Of a stretch of DNA of 38,884 nucleotides, positions 1 through 6,591 are shown piece after piece. Position 1 is the first letter of the stretch. Every line of letters starts with the position of its first letter. Source of the DNA: Candidatus Pelagibacter sp. (GTDB lineage Bacteria > Pseudomonadota > Alphaproteobacteria > Pelagibacterales > Pelagibacteraceae); the NCBI GenBank assembly GCA_028227525.1, contig JAOJAE010000010.1, positions 1 to 38,884 of the forward strand, given 5' to 3'. The notes below the pieces were generated by a model. That model was given only the letters and a program-made list of their open reading frames with translations. It was not told where the DNA came from and did no database searches. Position numbers and translations under genes: made by a program.

Positions 1-477
1 TTTATTTATTTCACCAATTTTTATTAAAAACTTTCCATATATCTGGTTAGCTAGTATAAAATCTTTTTTAATTGAAAGTGTTTTTTTATAAAAAATTTTT
101 GCTTGTTCATAATTATTTTGTCTTTCATAAATTTTTGCTAAAGCCAAATTAGCATTTAAATAATTGTTATCTAAACTTATCACTTTTTCAAAAAAATTTT
201 TTGATTTATTCAATTCATCTTTTTCACCATACATTACACCTAAATTATAAATGATTTCTAAATTATTAGGTTTTAATTGATTAGATATTTCGTATTGTTC
301 TATCGCATTTTCAAACTTTTTAATAAGTGCAAATATATTTCCAAGTAAAAAATGAGCATAATAATTATTTTTTTTTATTTTAATTACTTTTAAAAGTTCT
401 TTTTCTGCGTGATAAAAATCTTTTTTATTTATAAGTTTTTTAATTTCTTCAACTGATTTAATATTATTTTCGATCAC
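1..477 (-). CDS. TPR-repeat protein, 3' end outside the window
   Basis: This frame stays open from a GTG at 477-475 to base 1, giving 159 codons with no stop, so the C-terminal part lies outside the window. The translation begins MIENNIKSVEEIKKLINKKD and contains successive tetratricopeptide-like helical pairs, for example around YYAHFLLGNIFALIKKFENA, LEIIYNLGVMYGEKDELNK and YLNANLALAKIYERQNNYEQ. TPR arrays usually mediate protein-protein contacts; the specific role is unknown. I chose the GTG start because it lies one base after the TAG stop of the upstream FAD oxidoreductase, which is the usual spacing in this window, and no good ATG lies nearby. I see no signal peptide, so the visible part looks cytoplasmic. 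It is probably cotranscribed with the FAD oxidoreductase. Confidence 0.7.
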   Translation of the reverse strand, partial: MIENNIKSVEEIKKLINKKDFYHAEKELLKVIKIKKNNYYAHFLLGNIFALIKKFENAIEQYEISNQLKPNNLEIIYNLGVMYGEKDELNKSKNFFEKVISLDNNYLNANLALAKIYERQNNYEQAKIFYKKTLSIKKDFILANQIYGKFLIKIGEINK

Positions 478-478
478 A

Positions 479-1582
479 CTACAAAACGTATGGTTCAGGT
501 CTAGCACTGTTACCTAGCACTCTTTCAACTGCAAACTCACTAATATCAATAGTTTGATAAGATCCAGTTGTAATTAGTTCTGTTAATGCTCTTCCAATTC
601 CTGGTGCTTGCATTAAACCTCTTCCCGTAAATCCAGAAGCCATGTAAACGTTTTCATATTTAGGATGTTTGCCAACAACGGCATTGTTATCTAATTTGTT
701 ACAATCATAATATCCCGCCCATCCACCTGTTAACTTTAATTCTTCAAAAGCAGGTATTCTTTTTGCAAGTGCGGGCCAAACTAATTCCTCAAAATCATTC
801 CACGCTGGTTCTAAGTCATCAGCATCAAATACAGAAAGTGGTGATCCTGCCAAGTATTCTCCACCCTCTGGTCGCCAATATACTCCTGTTGTTAAATCAC
901 CTGTTAAAGGCATTTCTTTAATATAAGTTGGGCATTTAACCCTAAAAACTGTATGTTTTTGTGGAACAACTGGAATATCTTCTAGCAGCTCTTTTGTCCA
1001 ACAACCAGCTGCTGAAACAATTGTTTTAGCATTAATTTCAGAAATACTTTTAACATCACCTTTAATAAATTCAGCACCAAGCTCTATAGCTTTACTTTTA
1101 AGAGCACTATGGAACATGAAAGGATCAATCCAACCTTCGCTTTGATTGTCAGTATAAGTTGCTGTTTCAATTCCTTCATTATTAACATAAGGAAATACTT
1201 TTGATAATTCTGATCCTTTAATATTTTTTGTACCTGCATCACAGTCTTTATGATTTTCTAAAGCTCGGTATTGTTCTTCAGCATGTTCCGGACCAAACAT
1301 TAAAAGATATCCGTTTGTCACCATGCTTGCTGTAGGGTTTGGGTTTTTTTCAGTTTTTAGTAATTCAGGAATTTGATAAATAAATTCTCTAGCAAACTTT
1401 CCTAATAAAATATTTTCTCTTTGAAAAAATTGTCTTCTAAAGCCACCTAAGGATAAAGGAAATGAAGCCGTTTTATATGTTGGATCTCTTTCTATAACTT
1501 TTACTTTTCTACCCTCTTTAGATAAAAAATAAGCAGTAGCTGCTCCTATAATACCACCACCAATTACTACAACATCATCCAT
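479..1582 (-). CDS. FAD-dependent oxidoreductase, DAO (D-amino acid/glycine/sarcosine oxidase) family
   Basis: The protein has 367 residues and starts with a Rossmann dinucleotide-binding motif, VVVIGGGIIGAATAYFL (Gly8, Gly10, Gly13), followed by an acidic ribose-binding residue in VKVIERD. Near the C-terminus the motif ASGFTGRGLMQAPGIGRAL is typical of DAO-family flavoenzymes related to sarcosine/dimethylglycine dehydrogenases and FOXRED1-like proteins. Such enzymes oxidise secondary or tertiary amines or amino acids. The substrate cannot be read from the sequence, although N-methylated glycines would suit an organism with the glycine cleavage genes found nearby. The length is normal for a single-domain DAO protein. 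The gene follows tspO by 2 bases plus stop, and precedes the partial TPR gene by one base, so all three probably form one minus-strand unit. The family call is firm; the substrate is open. Confidence 0.85.
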   Translation of the reverse strand: MDDVVVIGGGIIGAATAYFLSKEGRKVKVIERDPTYKTASFPLSLGGFRRQFFQRENILLGKFAREFIYQIPELLKTEKNPNPTASMVTNGYLLMFGPEHAEEQYRALENHKDCDAGTKNIKGSELSKVFPYVNNEGIETATYTDNQSEGWIDPFMFHSALKSKAIELGAEFIKGDVKSISEINAKTIVSAAGCWTKELLEDIPVVPQKHTVFRVKCPTYIKEMPLTGDLTTGVYWRPEGGEYLAGSPLSVFDADDLEPAWNDFEELVWPALAKRIPAFEELKLTGGWAGYYDCNKLDNNAVVGKHPKYENVYMASGFTGRGLMQAPGIGRALTELITTGSYQTIDISEFAVERVLGNSARPEPYVL

Positions 1583-1584
1583 AT

Positions 1585-2052
1585 TTAATTTATTATTATT
1601 AGACTAGTATTTAGAATTAGTGCAAAGCAACACCAAAGTAAATATGGAATCATTAAATATGCACTAATCATCTTGACGCGTCTGAAACTTAAAATCAAAT
1701 TAATAATAAAAGCTATTAATATGATTAAGACAGCTAAAGCTAAAAGCATGTTGTGAAATACAAAAAAAGTTATACTCCAAGTTGTATTAAAAACTAAGTG
1801 TATGAAATAAATATAAACCGTATTCATTTCTTTATTTTTTGAGTGCCAATAAAGCCATATAGCAATAGTCATCATTAAATACAAAATAGTCCACACTGGA
1901 CCAAACACCCAATCTGGAGGATTAAATATTGGTTTATTCAATAATGAATACCAAGGCTCTTTAAAATTAATGGTAGCTAAACCGCCAACTAAAGAAGCCG
2001 AAAAGGTAATGATTAGAAACAATATAAATGTTAAGAGTTTATTTTTAATCAT
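1585..2052 (-). CDS. tspO: TspO/MBR family membrane protein
   Basis: The 155-residue protein matches the TspO/peripheral benzodiazepine receptor family. The N-terminal membrane helix is followed by the family motif around KPIFNPPDWVFGPVWTILY and then by four more hydrophobic helices, with WxxxWxxFF-type aromatic residues in the third. TspO proteins bind porphyrins and related tetrapyrroles and, in alphaproteobacteria, tune tetrapyrrole or photooxidative-stress responses. The frame is open further upstream to a TTG at 2070, but I prefer the ATG at 2052-2050 because it gives the usual start (MIKNKLL) and leaves 21 bases to the divergent SDR start. Proximity to lipid-modification genes that elsewhere belong to singlet-oxygen regulons suggests a light or oxidative-stress context; this is inference. 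Confidence 0.88.
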   Translation of the reverse strand: MIKNKLLTFILFLIITFSASLVGGLATINFKEPWYSLLNKPIFNPPDWVFGPVWTILYLMMTIAIWLYWHSKNKEMNTVYIYFIHLVFNTTWSITFFVFHNMLLALAVLIILIAFIINLILSFRRVKMISAYLMIPYLLWCCFALILNTSLIIIN

Positions 2053-2073
2053 GTTATTAATACATATCAAAAA

Positions 2074-2832
2074 ATGAGTAAAAAAACTATTTGGATAACT
2101 GGTGGAAGTACTGGAATTGGCAAGGCATTAGCAATTAAATTTGCAAGCAAAGGATGGAATGTAGCTATTTCTGCAAGAAGAGAAGAATTATTAAATGAAC
2201 TTTCAAATACATATGAAAATATTTTAGCGTTTCCACTTGATGTAACAGATAAACGAAAATGCGAAGAAGTATTTAATCAAATTAAAAATAAGTTTCAGGA
2301 TATAGATATTTGTTTTTTTTCAACTGGTACTTGGAATCCTAAAAAAGAAAAAGATATCGATATAGAGCAAATAGAAGATGTGTTTAAAATAAATTTTTTT
2401 GGAACTGTAAATACTATTAAAGCTGTTGAAAAACATTTCAGAGATAAAAAAGATGGCATTATTACTATAGTTTCATCTATAGCAGGATACAGAGGATTGC
2501 CTAATTCAACAGGTTATGGACCATCTAAGTCAGCGCTAAATAATTTAGCTGAAAGTTTGTATTTTGATTTTAAAAGAGACAATGTACGTGTTTGTTTAGT
2601 GTCACCAGGATTTATTAAAACACCTATGACAGACAAAAATGATTTTAAAATGCCATTTCTAAAAACACCAAAATATGCTGCTGATCAAATTTATGACGGG
2701 TTAATTAATAAAAATATATTTGAAATTCATTTTCCTAAAGTATTAACAATCACATTAAAACTTTTGAGTTTTTTACCTAGTAAAATTTATTTTGGTTTAA
2801 TTGGTAGATTAACAAAATATCAGAAAAAATAA
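2074..2832 (+). CDS. Short-chain dehydrogenase/reductase (SDR)
   Basis: The 252-residue protein has the classical SDR layout. The nucleotide-binding motif TGGSTGIG lies at residues 9-16, with Arg35-Arg36 after the second strand (SARREE) suggesting NADP(H) preference. The catalytic triad is Ser135 in VSSIAGYRG, Tyr148 and Lys152 in YGPSK, and the PG-motif is in VSPGFIKTPM. The usual NNAG segment is replaced by FSTGTW. The C-terminus is basic and hydrophobic (LLSFLPSKIYFGLIGRL), which could associate with the membrane. The substrate is unknown. Related SDRs occur beside CFA synthase, DUF1365, FAD oxidoreductase and DUF3833 genes in other proteobacteria, and the same partners lie here on the opposite strand, so a lipid-related redox step is plausible. 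The stop directly abuts the stop of the DUF3833 gene. Confidence 0.88.
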   Translation: MSKKTIWITGGSTGIGKALAIKFASKGWNVAISARREELLNELSNTYENILAFPLDVTDKRKCEEVFNQIKNKFQDIDICFFSTGTWNPKKEKDIDIEQIEDVFKINFFGTVNTIKAVEKHFRDKKDGIITIVSSIAGYRGLPNSTGYGPSKSALNNLAESLYFDFKRDNVRVCLVSPGFIKTPMTDKNDFKMPFLKTPKYAADQIYDGLINKNIFEIHFPKVLTITLKLLSFLPSKIYFGLIGRLTKYQKK

Positions 2833-3381
2833 TTAATCTTTTACAAATACAACAGTTAATTCAGCTACTTTAAATCCAAATTTTGTCATAGTCGCTCTAT
2901 TGATTGCAACCCTATCATCTTGTTTAAAAATCCAATCATCAAATGTAATTTTCATCTCTTTACCTTTAACGGGAACTAATAAAACATATTCAAATTTAAA
3001 GGCTGGTCCATAAGAGTAACCTTTTGCTTTTCCAACAACATCGCCTGCTGTACCCTCGTAATTGTTTTCATCAATTTTGTTGATAGTCCATTCTCTATTT
3101 TGAACTTCTCCATCATCCCAATTAAACTTTTCTTTTAAAATTAATTGTTTGCCATCCCACGTACCATCTAAATCCGCTGAAAATTGTCTTGTTACTTTAC
3201 CAGATCTATTTTGAAGGACACCCCATGCCTTAACATTTCCTGATAAATATTCCTCAATAATTAATCTTGGTTCTTTATTCTTAAAATCTTCTGGTTTCAT
3301 AGCACTATTATTTGAACAACTTGTAATTAAGAATATTGAAACAATCAATAAAATAGATCTAATTATATTTATGTGACGCAT
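2833..3381 (-). CDS. DUF3833-family lipoprotein
   Basis: The 182-residue protein has a hydrophobic signal peptide ending in the lipobox ITSC with the lipidated cysteine at residue 22, so it should be a membrane-anchored periplasmic lipoprotein. The rest resembles the DUF3833 family, with the segments RLIIEEYLSGNVKAWGVLQ, FNWDDGEVQNREW and FDDWIFKQDDRVAINRATM. Its biochemical function is not established. The family is usually encoded with CFA-type methyltransferase, DUF1365, FAD oxidoreductase and SDR genes, and here it follows the methyltransferase by 18 bases on the same strand. A lipocalin-like or lipid-binding role is possible but unproven. The family assignment is from memory of sequence style and context. 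Confidence 0.78.
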   Translation of the reverse strand: MRHINIIRSILLIVSIFLITSCSNNSAMKPEDFKNKEPRLIIEEYLSGNVKAWGVLQNRSGKVTRQFSADLDGTWDGKQLILKEKFNWDDGEVQNREWTINKIDENNYEGTAGDVVGKAKGYSYGPAFKFEYVLLVPVKGKEMKITFDDWIFKQDDRVAINRATMTKFGFKVAELTVVFVKD

Positions 3382-3399
3382 TAAAGTCTCCTATTTGTA

Positions 3400-4578
3400 T
3401 TATTTATTTTGAAGTGAAAATTGAATTAGGTCAATATTTTTAGATTTAAAACCTGCTTCACAATAAGAAAGGTAGAATTCCCACATTCTCTTGAAGGTTA
3501 AATCAAAACCTTGATCTTTAATCAAACTCCACTTTTTGTTAAATTCAGTTCTCCATATAGCTAAGGTATCTGCATAATGATCAGCATATGAAATATAAGA
3601 ATTAACACTGAGACCATTTTTAGATACCAGTTTATTAATTGTATTTTTATTTGGCAAAAAACCCCCTGGAAAAATATACTTTTGAATAAAATCTTGTTTA
3701 TTTTTATACCTATCGTAAAGGCTATCATCAATTGTAATTGCTTGTATGGCAGCTCTACCTCCATCAGACAAATTATCCTTAATAGTTTTAAAATAACTTT
3801 CTAAATAATTTTGTCCTACAGCTTCAATCATTTCAATTGATGCAATAGAATTATATTTGCTTTTTAAATCTCTATAATCTTTAATTTCAATATTTACTTT
3901 TTCATTAAGACCACAATTATGAATTCTCTCTTTGGCATATTCGAATTGTTTTTTAGATATTGTAATACAATCCAATTTAACATCGTAATTCTTACCCAAA
4001 TATTCAGCAAATCCACCCCAACCACAACCGATTTCTAAAATTTTATCTCCATTGTTTGGCTGAATTAAGTTAATTAACTTTTGGTATTTATTATTTTGTG
4101 CTTTTGATAAATCTTTGTTTTGCTCGTCAAATATAGCGCTCGAGTACGTAAGTGTTTTATCAAGCCAAAGTGAGAAGAAGTCATTTCCAAGATCATAGTG
4201 CTTTGCGATATTTTCTTTACTTCTATTTTTGGTATTTTTAATAAATTTATTTTTAATGAAGTTTAAAAATTTTAAATCTAATATTCCCGCAAACTTATGA
4301 ACGATATTTATATTCCTAGCTGCTAATTCAATTAAATTAGATAAATTACTCGTTTCAAATTCATTTCTCATATAACATTCAGCAAGCCCAACGCTTCCAC
4401 CTTTAATTAAATTATAGTTTAGATTGAGTGATGTTATTTTAAGATCGGCTCTCAGTTTATCATTGTGATCTCCAAATTTTAAAAGTTCTCCAGTTATTAA
4501 AGTAACTTCTAAATAACCAACGTTTATTCTTTTTAGAATATTAAAAACAACTTTGTCTGCAATTTTATATAAAATCAT
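3400..4578 (-). CDS. cfa: Cyclopropane-fatty-acyl-phospholipid synthase family SAM methyltransferase
   Basis: This 392-residue protein has the CFA synthase layout: an N-terminal lipid-contacting region, then HYDLGNDFFSLWLDKTLTYS (residues 128-146), the SAM-binding motif ILEIGCGWGGF (180-190), and the downstream signature IEMIEAVGQNYLESYF. The C-terminal QKYIFPGGFLP block is also present. CFA synthases transfer a methylene from S-adenosylmethionine to the double bond of a phospholipid acyl chain. Related enzymes in alphaproteobacteria instead methylate the chain on the way to furan or branched acids, and sequence reading alone cannot separate these. Its ATG shares one base with the stop of the DUF1365 gene (TAATG), which implies translational coupling. 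The gene belongs to the FAD-DUF1365-CFA-DUF3833 block. Confidence 0.9.
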   Translation of the reverse strand: MILYKIADKVVFNILKRINVGYLEVTLITGELLKFGDHNDKLRADLKITSLNLNYNLIKGGSVGLAECYMRNEFETSNLSNLIELAARNINIVHKFAGILDLKFLNFIKNKFIKNTKNRSKENIAKHYDLGNDFFSLWLDKTLTYSSAIFDEQNKDLSKAQNNKYQKLINLIQPNNGDKILEIGCGWGGFAEYLGKNYDVKLDCITISKKQFEYAKERIHNCGLNEKVNIEIKDYRDLKSKYNSIASIEMIEAVGQNYLESYFKTIKDNLSDGGRAAIQAITIDDSLYDRYKNKQDFIQKYIFPGGFLPNKNTINKLVSKNGLSVNSYISYADHYADTLAIWRTEFNKKWSLIKDQGFDLTFKRMWEFYLSYCEAGFKSKNIDLIQFSLQNK

Positions 4579-5342
4579 TAATTTTCAATTGTTATATTAT
4601 TTTTAATTTTTATTTTTTTCTTAATGAATTTTATTCCTTTTGCCCATAATTTAAACGCTTCAAAATGTATCGCTATAATTATTTTAAAAGTCATTAATGG
4701 GTGTTTTATATATGATTTTAAAAGTTGTTTAGTATTGAATTCACTTCTAACTCCATCTTGTGAAGCATATAAAATCTTATCTTGTTTATCGTATTGATCA
4801 ATTATGACAGAAATTTTTTCTCCAGGTTTTAATAGTCTAAAAAAATAATTACAATCCATTTCAATAAATGGTGAAACATGAAATTTTTTGGAACAATTGT
4901 TTTGTATTAAATTTACATCCTTTGATACCTTGAAAATATAAGTGTGTTGTTCTCCAAAAGTATTTTTAACTTCATATAAAATTGAAATCAATTGACTTTG
5001 TAAATTGTAAACATAAAAAACACTAAGTGGATTAAATACAAATCCAAATATTCTTGGATAGCATAAAATTTTTATTTTTATATCTTCAGTTTGAATATCG
5101 TTTTTTTTTAAATTTTGCTTTACCCATGATGTCAATGAAGAGCCATCTCTGTCACCATGATCTTTTTCATTAAAACTAATTAAATTAAATTTATTAAAAG
5201 AGAATAATTTAACTTTTTTATCTAAAATTTCTAATTCAGAAAGATCTATTAACAATGAAAAAACTTTATATTTAAAATAATGCACTTTAGGTTTAAACCT
5301 TTTGTGTATTACGTGTCCGTTATATATTGCTGAGTTAATCAT
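4578..5342 (-). CDS. DUF1365 family protein
   Basis: The 254-residue protein has hallmark DUF1365 segments: an N-terminal SAIYNGHVIHKRFKPKVHYF, FSLLIDLSEL, the DHGDRDGSSL loop, LCYPRIFGFVFNPLSVFYVY in the middle and KKFHVSPFIEMDCNYFF later. No catalytic mechanism is firmly known. The family almost always sits between a flavin amine-oxidase-like gene and a CFA-type methyltransferase gene, as it does here. The start overlaps the end of the FAD gene by 8 bases, and the stop overlaps the start of the CFA gene by one base, so the three are surely cotranslated. A role in modifying unsaturated phospholipid acyl chains is inferred from context only. Confidence 0.88.
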   Translation of the reverse strand: MINSAIYNGHVIHKRFKPKVHYFKYKVFSLLIDLSELEILDKKVKLFSFNKFNLISFNEKDHGDRDGSSLTSWVKQNLKKNDIQTEDIKIKILCYPRIFGFVFNPLSVFYVYNLQSQLISILYEVKNTFGEQHTYIFKVSKDVNLIQNNCSKKFHVSPFIEMDCNYFFRLLKPGEKISVIIDQYDKQDKILYASQDGVRSEFNTKQLLKSYIKHPLMTFKIIIAIHFEAFKLWAKGIKFIKKKIKIKNNITIEN

Positions 5343-6579
5343 TTAAGGTTTTAAGCATTTCTATCGAAGATTTTATTCCATCCTCGTGAAATCCGTAACC
5401 AAAATAACTTCCAGCAAATAACGTATTATTCGTATTTTGAATTGTATTTAAATTAGACTGATTTTTAAGTGCTTTTTCATCATAGTATGGATGGGTAAAA
5501 TCAATTTTATGATAAATTTTATCTGAATCAATTTCTACAAATGGATTTATTGTTAAAAAAATATTCTTATCAGTTTTCAAATTTTGTAACTGATTTAACC
5601 AATATGTAACTGAAGATTGTTCTTTATTATCTGGATTTAGAGAAGAATTCCATGAACACCAGGCGTTTTTATTTATGGGCATTAAATTTTCATCAGAATG
5701 GATAACTGCTTTATTTGGTTTGTATTTAAAATTACTTAATATTTCTCTCTCTTTATTTGTAATATCAGAAATAATTTTTAAACTTTCATCGGCATGAGAA
5801 GCGAGTACAACTTTATCATAATTAAAAAACTCATTTTCTGATCCGTAATAAACTTTAACACCATTATTATCTCTAATAATTTTATTAATTTCATAATTCT
5901 TAAAATATTCACCACTAACTTTAGATAGTATTTTATCAACATAAGTTTTACTTCGATTTGAAACGGTATACCATTGAGGTCTATCTTTAAGTTTAAATAA
6001 ACCATGGTTTTTAAAAAAACTTAAAAAAAATGTTAATGGCATTTGAGATGCTTCGAATGGTGGCATAGACCATATTGCTGAAACCATTGGTATTATATGA
6101 TAATCTATAAAATATTTTGATTTTCCAATTTTTGTTAAATATTCACCTAGTGTAATTTTGTCAATGTTATTTGAGTTTAATTTTTCACATCTTTTATAAA
6201 AATTAATAATTTCAAAAAACATTTTGACAAATTTAAGATTAAGTAAATTTCCTCTATTTGAAAAAATACCATTTAATCCTTTGCCACAATATTCAATATT
6301 AGTACCTTTTACACTTACTGAAAATGACATGTCACTTTTTTCAATCTCTATATCGTTTTCTTTAAAAAAATTAATTAAATTAGGATATGTAATTTTGTTA
6401 AAAACCATAAATCCAGCATCAACAGCAACTTTTTCTTTTTCATTAAGTTTAACGTCTAACGTATAAGAGTGTCCGCCAAAGCGATCTTGCTTTTCAAATA
6501 AATCAACTTTGTGTTTTTTTGAAAGATAATAAGCTGAACTTAATCCAGATATACCTGACCCTATAACAGCAATTTTCAT
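5335..6579 (-). CDS. FAD/NAD(P)-binding oxidoreductase, flavin amine-oxidase family
   Basis: The 414-residue protein begins with MKIAVIGSGISGLSSAYYLS, a canonical GxGxxG FAD-binding site (Gly7, Gly9, Gly12), with the ribose-binding Glu29 in LFEKQDRFGGHSYTL. A C-terminal FAD-contacting motif, LFAGSYFGYGFHEDGIKS, closes the fold. This subfamily is related to amine oxidases, carotenoid desaturases and protoporphyrinogen oxidase and normally accompanies DUF1365 and CFA-type genes. A desaturase or oxidase acting on a fatty acyl chain is a reasonable inference, but the substrate is not shown by the sequence. Only 12 bases separate it from the stop of gcvP on the same strand, so transcription probably continues from the glycine cleavage operon. 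Confidence 0.85.
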   Translation of the reverse strand: MKIAVIGSGISGLSSAYYLSKKHKVDLFEKQDRFGGHSYTLDVKLNEKEKVAVDAGFMVFNKITYPNLINFFKENDIEIEKSDMSFSVSVKGTNIEYCGKGLNGIFSNRGNLLNLKFVKMFFEIINFYKRCEKLNSNNIDKITLGEYLTKIGKSKYFIDYHIIPMVSAIWSMPPFEASQMPLTFFLSFFKNHGLFKLKDRPQWYTVSNRSKTYVDKILSKVSGEYFKNYEINKIIRDNNGVKVYYGSENEFFNYDKVVLASHADESLKIISDITNKEREILSNFKYKPNKAVIHSDENLMPINKNAWCSWNSSLNPDNKEQSSVTYWLNQLQNLKTDKNIFLTINPFVEIDSDKIYHKIDFTHPYYDEKALKNQSNLNTIQNTNNTLFAGSYFGYGFHEDGIKSSIEMLKTLND

Positions 6580-6591
6580 TAATAACTTATT

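Noticed and set aside
2053..2070. Upstream TTG start for tspO
   Set aside because: It adds six residues (MICINN) that do not fit the family and leaves only three bases to the divergent SDR start; the ATG at 2052 is better.
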